DNA of 64,000 nucleotides, taken from assembly GCA_902464015.1 (NCBI GenBank), contig CABQHM010000008.1, positions 1 through 64,000 of the forward strand, written 5' to 3'. Position 1 is the first letter of the stretch; every line of letters begins with the position of its first letter. This DNA comes from an uncultured Coriobacteriales bacterium (lineage in GTDB: Bacteria; Actinomycetota; Coriobacteriia; Coriobacteriales; UMGS124). A program made the position numbers and the translations under genes. Shown piece by piece: positions 51,277 through 59,465 of the stretch. The notes under the pieces were generated by a model. It did no database searches. It was not told the DNA's origin and saw only the letters and a program-made list of their open reading frames with translations.

Positions 51277-52351
51277 AGTTCGGCTGGGCGACCTGATTGA
51301 GCCCTGCTATGGCGGTAATGAAGATGGGCGTTACGGGGTTGATGCCGTCTACGGTATTTCCGTTGATAAAGAATTCATAAAGACAAAGGCTGACCTGAAC
51401 GGCGTTTCGCTCAAGAGCTATATCACGGTTGAACCCAAGAGCTTCGCTTTCGTTATGGTTACGTCTCGAAATGGCGGGAAGATTTCTGTTGCTTTTAATC
51501 ATTCCGACAGAACAATACTCGTCTCATCTTTCAATGCCGTGTTTCGTCTTAGCAATCGAGGGCGTAAAGAGTTACTGGAAGAATTCCTGTTTATGTACTT
51601 GAACAGGTCAGAGTTTGATCGATATGCCCGAATGAACTCGTGGGGCTCTGCGCGTGAACGTTTTTACTTTAGTGATATGTCAGATATTATTATCGATTTG
51701 CCGTCGATTGAGGTGCAGCGGAAGTATGTCGCTATCTATGAGGTGATGCTGGCGAACCAGCGCGCTTATGAGCGGGGCCTTGATGACCTCAAGCTGAGTT
51801 GCGACGCGCTTGTTGAAAAGCTCATGCGCGAACTGCCGCCCGTCGCAATCGGCCCCTACATCGAGCAGAGCGATGCCCGAAACGGTGAGGGCAAATACGG
51901 GGAAGAGGATGTTCGCGGACTGTCCGTCAACAAATGCATTATCGAGACTAACGCAAGCCTCACTGAGGTTAATCTTGGGAACTATAAGGTTCTTTGCCCA
52001 GGTGAACTTGCGTATGTTGCGGACACATCAAGGCGCGGCGATAAGATTTCCATTGTCTTAAACGAAACAGATGACACGTTCATCACTTCCGCAATCAATA
52101 CGGTCTTTCGTGTCAAGCAAACAGCAGAAAGAGAACTGTTACCTGATTACCTGATGCTGTTCTTCGGGCGCACCGAATTCGATCGTTATGCCCGTTTCAA
52201 ATCTTGGGGCAGCGCGCGCGAGACGTTTGACTGGGACGAGATGTGCGAGGTCAGCATTCCTTTACCTAGAGTTGAGGTCCAGCGCTACGCAGTTGACCTG
52301 TACCAGGCCTGGCGCATGCGCCTGTCGATTAATGAGAGGCTGAAAGCCTAG
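51263..52351 (+). CDS. hsdS: Type I specificity subunit with in-frame amber stop near the C-terminus
   Basis: 362 residues. Two target recognition domains, about 1-155 and 190-340, resemble each other closely (RYGVDAVYGISVDKEFI against KYGEEDVRGLSVNKCII, and EFDRYARMNSWGSARE against EFDRYARFKSWGSARE). Between them is a helical spacer. Reading stops at TAG 52349-52351 after ERLKA, but the same frame continues LKDICPILIRGSIEEVLR to TAG 52406-52408, matching the conserved HsdS end. A CAG to TAG change is likely. The shortened protein may still work. The next gene starts 65 bases after the amber. Confidence 0.9.
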   Translation: MGLNRVRLGDLIEPCYGGNEDGRYGVDAVYGISVDKEFIKTKADLNGVSLKSYITVEPKSFAFVMVTSRNGGKISVAFNHSDRTILVSSFNAVFRLSNRGRKELLEEFLFMYLNRSEFDRYARMNSWGSARERFYFSDMSDIIIDLPSIEVQRKYVAIYEVMLANQRAYERGLDDLKLSCDALVEKLMRELPPVAIGPYIEQSDARNGEGKYGEEDVRGLSVNKCIIETNASLTEVNLGNYKVLCPGELAYVADTSRRGDKISIVLNETDDTFITSAINTVFRVKQTAERELLPDYLMLFFGRTEFDRYARFKSWGSARETFDWDEMCEVSIPLPRVEVQRYAVDLYQAWRMRLSINERLKA

Positions 52352-52416
52352 CTTAAGGACATCTGCCCCATCCTCATTCGGGGCTCGATAGAGGAAGTTT
52401 TGCGTTAGGGGCCCAT

Positions 52417-55400
52417 ATGGACGGAGACTTCGCAACCCAGAACGGCAAGTTCACCGAAGATCAGCTGGAGCAGGCTATCATCGAACTGTTTTGTCAGCAG
52501 AATGCCGATGGCGTACGCTGGAACTACGTCAACGGCGAAGACATGCAGCGAGACCTGGGCGAGCCCTTGCTCGAAGACCGCCTTCGTGCGAACATCGGTA
52601 AGCGCTATGCCGACCTCGATTTGACCGAGGGCGAGGTACAGGCTGTCGTGAACGAGCTGAAGTACATCCCCGACACGCCCCTGTACGATGGCTGCCGGGC
52701 AACCTACTGGCTCATCAACGAGGGCTACACGCTTGTTCGCGAGGATGCGTCCGAGCCCGCCGCCCACATCGAGTACATCGATTTCGATGACATATCCAAC
52801 AACGACATCCTCATCGTGAACCAGTACACGGTGGAGGATGTGAGGACGCGCCGCCCTGACCTGCTGTGCTTCGTTAACGGTATCCCGCTGGCTATCCTGG
52901 AGTTCAAGACCGCCGTTGAGGAGGACAAGAGCATACACGACGCGTGGATGCAGATATGCGTGTGCTACGCCCGCGACATACCGAACCTCTTGAAGTACTG
53001 CTGCGTTGCCGCTATAAGCGACGGCGCCAACAGTCGACTGGGCACGGTGTTCACGCCGTACTCGTACTTCTACGCATGGAACAAGGCCAACAATCGTGAC
53101 AAGGTTTCGAACGGCATCAGCTCGCTTCTCACTATGGTGAAGGGGGCTTTCGCACCCGGCCGTTTTTTGGCCATCGTCCGCGACTTCGTCTTTTTCCCCG
53201 ACGACGACAAGCGCGAGATCGAAATCGTGTGCCGCTACCCGCAATACTTTGCCGCTACGAAGATGCTCGACAGCGTCTGCGCTCACCTGAGGCCTGCCGG
53301 CGACGGCAAGGGCGGCACGTACTTCGGCGCCACCGGCTGTGGCAAGACCTATACGATGCTGTTCCTGACGCGCCTGATGATGCTGCGGCGCAGCCACGAG
53401 CTGGGCAACCCCACCGTGGTGATAATCGTGGACCGCGAGGATTTGGACGACCAGACCAGCGAGCTGTTCGTCACCGCGAAGCAATTCCTGCACGAGGAGG
53501 ACGTGCGCAGCATTGAGACGCGCGCCGATCTGGCTCGCACGCTTAAGGACAAGCCGTCGGGTGGTGTGTACGTGACCACCATCCAGAAGTTCAGCGAGGG
53601 GATGGGGCTTCTTTCCGACCGCACCAACATCGTGTGCATCTCCGATGAGGCACACCGCACCCAGACGGGCGTAGGATCGAAATTGAAAGTAACCGGGGAG
53701 GGCGCGTTCACGCGCTACGGCTTCGCCAAGTACTTGCGCGACGGTTTTCCCAACGCGACCTACGTGGGCTTCACGGGCACGCCCATCGACGAGACAATCG
53801 CCGTGTTCGGTCCCGTGGTGGACCGCTACACCATGAAGGAGTCGAGCGACGACGGCATTACCGTGCGCATTGCCTACGAGCCGCGTCTGGCTCGCGTGAT
53901 GCTCTCCGACGAGCAAGCCAAACAGATCCAGGCCTACTACGACCACTGTGCGGAGGAGGGCTCGACCGAGGACGCCATCGAGGAAAGCCAGCGCGCCATG
54001 AGTTCGATGGCGGTGCTGCTGCGTCACCCCGAGAGGTTGGAGAAGCTGGCGGTGGACATGGTGGCCCACTACGAGAGGCTCTGCCACGAGAAGCCCGGCG
54101 TGGTGCAGAAGGCAATGGTGGTGTGCTCAAACCGCGCGCATGCGTTCGACCTGCTCAACGCCGTGTTAAAGATTCGCCCCGAGTGGGGTGTGTCCAAGAA
54201 GGCTGAGGACGAGGGCGCACTTCCCGCCGAGAAGCTCGAAGAGCTCGAAGCGCTGCCCAAGATTAACATCGTGGCCACGCGCGGCAAGGACGACCCAAAA
54301 GACCTGTTCGATGCCTGCGGCAACAAGGAATGGCGTAAGAAGCTTGACAAGCAGTTCAAGAATAACGATTCCAACTTCAGTGTCGCCGTGGTCTGCGACA
54401 TGTGGATTACGGGATTCGATGTGCCGTCGCTTGCGGTCATGTATATCGACAAACCGTTGCAGAGGCACACGCTGGTGCAGACGATTAGCCGCGTGAACCG
54501 CGTGTTCGAGGGCAAGGACCAAGGGCTCGTCGTCGACTACATCGGCATCAAGGAGAACATGCTCAAGGCTCTTAAGACCTACGGGGGCGACGACGCGGGG
54601 TCGATTGACGAGCTCACGGTAACGCTGGGCATCTTCCGTAACCATCTGGCTATGGTCGACGAGCTCATGGCGAACTTTGACTCTGCACCCTTCAGGACGG
54701 GTACCCCGCTCGAGCGGTTGACGTGCCTGAACGAGGCGGCCGAGTATGTACAGCTTTCCAGGGAGACGCAGACACGCTTCATGGGACTGACCCGCGTTTT
54801 GAAGTCGGCCTACGGGATTTGCTTCCCCTCGGGCGAGCTCACCGATCGAGAGACGTCCATGGCCCAGTTCTACCTGGCCATCCGCTCGATTATCTACAAA
54901 CAGACTATCGGCGACGCGCCCGATGCCGAGACCATGAACGAGGCCGTGGAAGAGATGGTGAGGCGCGCCATCAGCTGTACGGGCGTGGAGAACGTGATCG
55001 ACGCCGACGGCGCCGAGGACCTGTTCGGCGAGGAGATGGCCGCCGAGCTGGACGCGGTGAAGATGCCCATTACGAAGTTCAACGCGCTGCTGAAGCTCGT
55101 GCGCCGCGCAATCAGGGAGTACGGGCGCACGAACAAGGTGAAGGCAGTGCAGTTCGACGAGCGCCTGCGCAAGGTGGTGGACGCCTACAACTCGCGCGAC
55201 AACCTGACGTTTACCAGCGAGGTTGTGTCGGACTTCGTGGACAGCCTGTCCGACCAGTTGGTTGCCATACTGAACGACCTAAGGCGAGACAAGGCCTCGT
55301 TTGCCGAGATGGGCGTAACCTTCGAGGAGAAGGCGTTCTTCGACATATTGGTCAAGGTGCGCGATGACCACGGCTTCAAGTTTGAGGACGACAAGTGCGT

Positions 55401-55635
55401 CGCCTTGGCTAAGGAGATTGCGAAACTGGTGAACGACAAGGCACAGTTCGCTGACTGGTCGACCCGCGATGACATCAAAAACCAGCTGCGCATGGACCTG
55501 ACGATCATGCTGTATAAGAACGGCTACCCGCCCGAGTGGGACGAGGAAGTGTTCGAGAAGGTCATGGAGCAGGCCGAGAACTTCAAACAGTACGAAGGGC
55601 CGACCCGGTATGAGAACTCGACTGTGGGGGTGTGA
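52417..55635 (+). CDS. hsdR: Type I restriction endonuclease and translocase subunit
   Basis: 1072 residues. The N-terminal nuclease has PDLLCFVNGIPLAILEFKTA near 147-166 with the D and E-x-K residues. The superfamily 2 helicase core starts with Walker A FGATGCGKTYT near 306 and DEAH near 411. It ends with helical domains. It cuts unmethylated foreign DNA after translocation. The Walker A has C in place of S (GCGKT), seen in related HsdR proteins. ATG 52417 has no strong ribosome site, so it may depend on upstream translation through the hsdS tail. Confidence 0.95.
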   Translation: MDGDFATQNGKFTEDQLEQAIIELFCQQNADGVRWNYVNGEDMQRDLGEPLLEDRLRANIGKRYADLDLTEGEVQAVVNELKYIPDTPLYDGCRATYWLINEGYTLVREDASEPAAHIEYIDFDDISNNDILIVNQYTVEDVRTRRPDLLCFVNGIPLAILEFKTAVEEDKSIHDAWMQICVCYARDIPNLLKYCCVAAISDGANSRLGTVFTPYSYFYAWNKANNRDKVSNGISSLLTMVKGAFAPGRFLAIVRDFVFFPDDDKREIEIVCRYPQYFAATKMLDSVCAHLRPAGDGKGGTYFGATGCGKTYTMLFLTRLMMLRRSHELGNPTVVIIVDREDLDDQTSELFVTAKQFLHEEDVRSIETRADLARTLKDKPSGGVYVTTIQKFSEGMGLLSDRTNIVCISDEAHRTQTGVGSKLKVTGEGAFTRYGFAKYLRDGFPNATYVGFTGTPIDETIAVFGPVVDRYTMKESSDDGITVRIAYEPRLARVMLSDEQAKQIQAYYDHCAEEGSTEDAIEESQRAMSSMAVLLRHPERLEKLAVDMVAHYERLCHEKPGVVQKAMVVCSNRAHAFDLLNAVLKIRPEWGVSKKAEDEGALPAEKLEELEALPKINIVATRGKDDPKDLFDACGNKEWRKKLDKQFKNNDSNFSVAVVCDMWITGFDVPSLAVMYIDKPLQRHTLVQTISRVNRVFEGKDQGLVVDYIGIKENMLKALKTYGGDDAGSIDELTVTLGIFRNHLAMVDELMANFDSAPFRTGTPLERLTCLNEAAEYVQLSRETQTRFMGLTRVLKSAYGICFPSGELTDRETSMAQFYLAIRSIIYKQTIGDAPDAETMNEAVEEMVRRAISCTGVENVIDADGAEDLFGEEMAAELDAVKMPITKFNALLKLVRRAIREYGRTNKVKAVQFDERLRKVVDAYNSRDNLTFTSEVVSDFVDSLSDQLVAILNDLRRDKASFAEMGVTFEEKAFFDILVKVRDDHGFKFEDDKCVALAKEIAKLVNDKAQFADWSTRDDIKNQLRMDLTIMLYKNGYPPEWDEEVFEKVMEQAENFKQYEGPTRYENSTVGV

Positions 55636-56270
55636 AACCGGGCATGAAAGACAAGGTTGAGTTGGCCGCCACGCTTGTTGGCACCGCCGTTGCCGTTTTG
55701 ACCTATCTGGGAGTCAGCGTTTCCGACCTTTGGGGCCTTGCCGAGAAGCTCGCCTGGGCCCTTCCCTTCGTGTATGTTCTTGCCGGATTCGCCATCGGAT
55801 ACGGGTTTCATGCGTCCCATGGCCGCTGCGGCCGCAGACCTGAGGTTGTCGGAGAAGGTGTCGGCCCCACAGAGGAAGACATCAGGGAGAGCTTCCGCTC
55901 GGCGCCATTTGAAATCAAGGTGTTCCTCAAAGCGATTCTGGATCATCAGGCAGCCTATCGGGGGGCGAATGACTACTTTTGGAATCGTTGGTCACAGTCT
56001 CTTGCGCAGTTCGTTGTTGTGACCAACATACGCAACGACATATGCAGGTGCACGCTGAGAGCCTCTGCGCGGCTGCAGTTCGAACAGATGCCTGACCTGC
56101 TCGCCGACGTGACGGATGCCGACGTTCGTATGCACGCCGTAAGGGGCACTGAAGGTGTGAAACCGCATATCATGTCGGCAGACAACCTGATTTGGTGGTT
56201 CTACACCGACGATGAGACGTTGCCAGCCCCTTGTGGCAACATCGGCTTTATGAGAGGCCGTATGGGATGA
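55632..56270 (+). CDS. Membrane protein coupled to the restriction operon, SieB-like
   Basis: 212 residues from GTG 55632, overlapping the hsdR stop by 4 bases (GTGA), so translation is coupled. Two helices (about 10-30, 38-60) form an N-terminal hairpin, followed by a soluble domain of 150 residues with an FEIKVFLKAILDHQAAYRG segment. This reminds me of superinfection-exclusion SieB-type proteins, but the match is weak. It may add a membrane-based defence or control step to the type I system. Confidence 0.65.
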   Translation: MKPGMKDKVELAATLVGTAVAVLTYLGVSVSDLWGLAEKLAWALPFVYVLAGFAIGYGFHASHGRCGRRPEVVGEGVGPTEEDIRESFRSAPFEIKVFLKAILDHQAAYRGANDYFWNRWSQSLAQFVVVTNIRNDICRCTLRASARLQFEQMPDLLADVTDADVRMHAVRGTEGVKPHIMSADNLIWWFYTDDETLPAPCGNIGFMRGRMG

Positions 56271-56473
56271 ATCGGGAGATAGCCTGCTTGTGATATGCCT
56301 GCGCACTAGGCTGCGAGGGCGAGCTCGTCTTGGGCGAGCGACTCGGCGTCGACGTGGGGATTGCTGCTGTCCAACTCGCACTCTTCTGCCCTCGCATCGG
56401 CGCACTATACACGACAACGTTGCGCGGATACCATTAGCCTGCGAGCCCTCAACTCCATTCCGCGCAACAAAAT
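56271..56473. other. Spacer after the restriction operon
   Basis: About 200 bases, no gene seen. Confidence 0.4.
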
Positions 56474-56519
56474 AACCCCCGAGCTGCTATTCCAGAAAGT
56501 GAATAACGGCTCGGGGGTT
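56474..56519. terminator. Bidirectional terminator
   Basis: Stem AACCCCCGAGC / GCTCGGGGGTT (56474-56484 with 56509-56519). Ends the restriction operon and the opposing membrane-protein gene. T-run short on both sides. Confidence 0.75.
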
Positions 56520-56548
56520 TCATGGTGCAGATTGTGCACTGCGTGGTT

Positions 56549-57262
56549 TTATGCCCCAGCTACCTCGGGTTTCACGGCGCCTGTCTCCTCTGCCTTCTCT
56601 GCCAACGCCCTCTTTGCGCGCAACACGGCGTAGCTGCCAAAAATCGCGGTGTACACAAGTGAGGTGAAGGCGGCCTGACCCGATCCGTACACGGCGGAGG
56701 GCACGACCATGAGCGTCACGTGGATGTACGTGCAGGCGTAGAACAGGTACGACCAGCGCTGCACGGCCTTCCAGGTGGTGGCGTTCATGGCACGCTTCAC
56801 GAACTTAAACGAAGTGACGCCCAGAACGATGAGCAAAACGAGCAAGATGAGCGCCACGATGAGGCCGACCACCGTCATAGGCATGGCAAAGCCCAGGCGA
56901 ATTGCGATGTCTGCCATGCGCGGGATGACCGTCAAATAGAACAGGTGGCCCAGGCACAGAATCCAGGCGAAGATGCTGAGCTCGCCGCGCGAGGGACGAA
57001 GCCGCTGGGCAATGGGGGAATTCTTGGGGAACACGCCCACAAACATCACGACCACGAACAGCGCCGTGCCGAGCATGCACTGGTCAACGGCGAAGAAGAT
57101 GGGCGTCCACAGAAAGCTGGGCAGCGAGAAGAACTTGCCGTACAGGAAAAGCGCCTCAAGAGCGAATGCGCCAACGTAATACGCGATGGCGTGTTTGCGC
57201 ATCGAGCGTGCCGCAAACCAGCAGAATGCGACGGCCAGCAGCTGAATAATCAGGTATTTCAT
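56549..57262 (-). CDS. Ferric-reductase-like heme membrane protein
   Basis: 237 residues and about six helices, with the layout of a ferric reductase-like transmembrane domain (YedZ/MsrQ type). Histidines in CLGHLFYLTVIP and CTYIHVTLMVV could bind heme. No flavin domain, so it would act as a membrane electron carrier for a partner. An alanine/glutamate-rich cytoplasmic tail. ATG 57262 is followed upstream by 500 bases without a gene. Confidence 0.8.
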   Translation of the reverse strand: MKYLIIQLLAVAFCWFAARSMRKHAIAYYVGAFALEALFLYGKFFSLPSFLWTPIFFAVDQCMLGTALFVVVMFVGVFPKNSPIAQRLRPSRGELSIFAWILCLGHLFYLTVIPRMADIAIRLGFAMPMTVVGLIVALILLVLLIVLGVTSFKFVKRAMNATTWKAVQRWSYLFYACTYIHVTLMVVPSAVYGSGQAAFTSLVYTAIFGSYAVLRAKRALAEKAEETGAVKPEVAGA

Positions 57263-57757
57263 TCCCAGAACCCCTTTGATGTCCCTTGCCTTACCAATCG
57301 AGGGCCAATCATAGCGCGCGAAGACGCGACAAAGGGCCCTGCCGCTTATGTCAAGCTTGCTTGGGGCGCAACAATTGCCGACGGTGCCGAAACCTCATGT
57401 TTCGCCACCGAGGGTGGGTTGAGCGCTTTCTCACTTCATCACAATATCTTGACGTTCGTACGGGGTGGGGGAATGCCCTTTGTTGTTTTTGCGCGGTGCA
57501 GTCCAAGGGCAACGCCCGCTTCCTGGCCGCCGATGAGGAAGGTGCGGCCGAGAAGTTCGGCGTGTACTGCGGCCATGCTGTGTGCGGGAAACCACCGATG
57601 GAGCGAGCAGGACTGGCTCCGCACCCTGCCTCTCAGTTTGCATTCTCGGCATTTGGGCAGGTTGATGGGTGAGTTTCGCATGCCTTTGGGCTATGATTGC
57701 CGCTTGTGAGCTCCTTTGGACCACTGGTACGCACACCGCCGCGAAGGGTTGGTTTTC
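57263..57757. repeat. Long divergent spacer with ORF-like minus-strand sequence
   Basis: 495 bases without a convincing gene. A minus-strand frame 57439-57681 reads AELLGRTFLIGGQEAGVALG and ends PPRTNVKIL. I suspect this is a dispersed repeat of the genus that is sometimes called as a small protein; I cannot verify that here. The promoters for both flanking genes must lie in it. Confidence 0.4.
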
Positions 57758-58768
57758 ATGCAGGATAAAAAGCGCATCTTGGCCGTCGCCACGGGCGGAA
57801 CGATTGCCTCCGTCGAGGACGGTCGCGGCCTGACGCCGGGATTGAGCGGCGACGAGCTGCTGGCCTACGTTCCCGAGGCCGCAAGCCTGTGCCGCATCGA
57901 CGTGGTGCAGCCCATGAACATCGACAGCACGAACGTGCGCCCGCGTGACTGGATGCACATTCGCAACGTGATTGTGGACGCGTATGACAGCTACGACGGC
58001 TTTGTGGTGCTGCATGGCACGGACACCATGGCTTACACAGCGGCGGCCCTGTCGTACCTGATTCAAGACAGCCCCAAACCCATCGTGCTGACGGGCTCGC
58101 AGCAGCCCATGGCCAACCCTTTCACCGACGCCAAACTCAACCTTTACCAGAGCCTTCTGTATGCCGTAGACGATTCGGCCCACGACGTGTGCGTGGTCTT
58201 CGGCGGGATGGCCATCGCTGGCACGCGTGCCCGCAAGCAGCGCACCATGAGCTTCAACGCGTTTGTCAGCGTAAACTACCCCGAGCTCGCCCTCATCCGC
58301 AACGGGCGCGTCATCCGGGCGGGTCGCGACAACAAGCCGCCTGCGGACTCGGCGCGCTTCTACGACGGGCTCGACGAGCGCGTGTTCGTCCTGAAGCTGA
58401 CTCCCGAGATGGGTCCGGGCATCTTCGAGCTTCTCAAGCGCGACTACGACGCCGTCATCGTCGAGACGTTCGGCATTGGAGGTATCCCCGAGCACGAGGA
58501 CGCCTCGTTTGAGCGTGCCATCTTCGACTGGGTGGATTCCGGGCGCTTCGTTGTCATCACGACACAGGTGCCCGAAGAGGGTTGCGACCTGGGTGTTTAC
58601 AAGGTTGGCCGTGCCTACCTCGACCATCCGGGCATCCTCATCGGCGACGACATGACAACCGAGGCGCTCGTTGCCAAGACCATGTGGGTTCTGGGCCAGA
58701 GCCGCGACCCGCAGTGCGTGAGCGAGCTGTTTAGGCGACCTGTCAATTGTGACCGCGCGATGGGCTAG
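57758..58768 (+). CDS. L-asparaginase
   Basis: 336 residues. The N-terminal VATGGTIAS loop near 11 carries the nucleophile threonine, and VLHGTDTMAYTA near 86 the second catalytic threonine-aspartate pair. LTGSQQPM near 116 completes the type I/II asparaginase signature. No signal peptide, so the enzyme is cytoplasmic, splitting asparagine to aspartate and ammonia. ATG at 57758 follows GAAGGG; an earlier in-frame GTG-type start lacks a site. Confidence 0.94.
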   Translation: MQDKKRILAVATGGTIASVEDGRGLTPGLSGDELLAYVPEAASLCRIDVVQPMNIDSTNVRPRDWMHIRNVIVDAYDSYDGFVVLHGTDTMAYTAAALSYLIQDSPKPIVLTGSQQPMANPFTDAKLNLYQSLLYAVDDSAHDVCVVFGGMAIAGTRARKQRTMSFNAFVSVNYPELALIRNGRVIRAGRDNKPPADSARFYDGLDERVFVLKLTPEMGPGIFELLKRDYDAVIVETFGIGGIPEHEDASFERAIFDWVDSGRFVVITTQVPEEGCDLGVYKVGRAYLDHPGILIGDDMTTEALVAKTMWVLGQSRDPQCVSELFRRPVNCDRAMG

Positions 58769-59103
58769 GAAAACGATACATAGGCGGGCTGTGTGGCATT
58801 TCACCATTGCCGCCATGCTGGTAAAGAGCGTGTTCGACGATGCCGGCTGCGTTTGATCGCCTCTTCACTCGCCGGTGACGGCCTCTCCTGATGCTGGTCA
58901 TCCCGAGCGCGCCCACCTTGTCGGGTGGCGCGAGGCATTGTGCAAGGTCGATTCCAAGGTCTTTTTGGCAGCAAAACGAGTTTCGGAGTAGTTTTCTCGC
59001 GTGCGTTGGCAGAAAAATGGGTTTCGGAGTAGTCAAAACGTTCCACAAGGTCCTCTGTCCGCTCTCTAGGGGTCCTAAGGCAGCGCTGGTCCGCATCCTG
59101 ACG

Positions 59104-59135
59104 CCTATTTCTGTTGTTTTTACAACAGAAATAGG
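59104..59135. terminator. 14-bp hairpin with TTTT loop
   Basis: CCTATTTCTGTTGT (59104-59117) and ACAACAGAAATAGG (59122-59135) are exact inverse copies. AT-rich for this genome. It has no T-run after it, so it may be a REP-like element instead of a terminator. Confidence 0.6.
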
Positions 59136-59265
59136 CTCTTTAGCAAGCAGTGACTTCCTTCTACTTTGAAGCCGCTGCACCGAAACGCGTTTGGCTGCCA
59201 GCGCGCCCTTCGGGACTGCACCGAAACGCGTTTCGCTGCCAGCTTGACCCTAGGAGAACGGTGGG

Positions 59266-59296
59266 CAGGCTCCCCAAAACCGTTTTGGGGAGCCTG
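59266..59296. terminator. 15-bp perfect palindrome
   Basis: CAGGCTCCCCAAAAC, one C, GTTTTGGGGAGCCTG. It resembles a terminator core with internal A and T runs, and lies 170 bases downstream of the topoisomerase gene on its strand. Confidence 0.65.
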
Positions 59297-59465
59297 GGAG
59301 GGGTTCACCGGGCGGTCGAGGCCGCCGCATAAGGGTACGGAAGCGCCCCTTGGTCGCCTGATGCAGACAGGACGCGACAAAAGTCCCCGACGGCCCCGAC
59401 CGATTGTTGGCGCAGGTGCGGGAGGGGTTTCCGCTGGGGACTACTTACCCATCGCTTTCTAGGTG

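Larger units (their letters stand above)
58769..59465. repeat. Repeat-rich spacer with two long palindromes
   Basis: Nearly 700 bases with no gene. Direct repeats: TGGCAGCAAAACGAGTTTCGGAGTAGT (58967 onward) and TGGCAGAAAAATGGGTTTCGGAGTAGT (59005 onward); CTGCACCGAAACGCGTTTGGCTGCCAGC (59175 onward) and CTGCACCGAAACGCGTTTCGCTGCCAGC (59217 onward). Two perfect palindromes lie at 59104-59135 and 59266-59296. Confidence 0.7.

Noticed and set aside
43796..56270. Prophage or integrated plasmid
   Set aside because: No phage structural gene, integrase or tRNA-type attachment site was seen; the region fits a defence island better.
57439..57681. 80-residue minus-strand protein
   Set aside because: No ribosome site and proline/arginine-rich ends; more likely a non-coding repeat that happens to stay open. 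Kept only as a note in the spacer entry.
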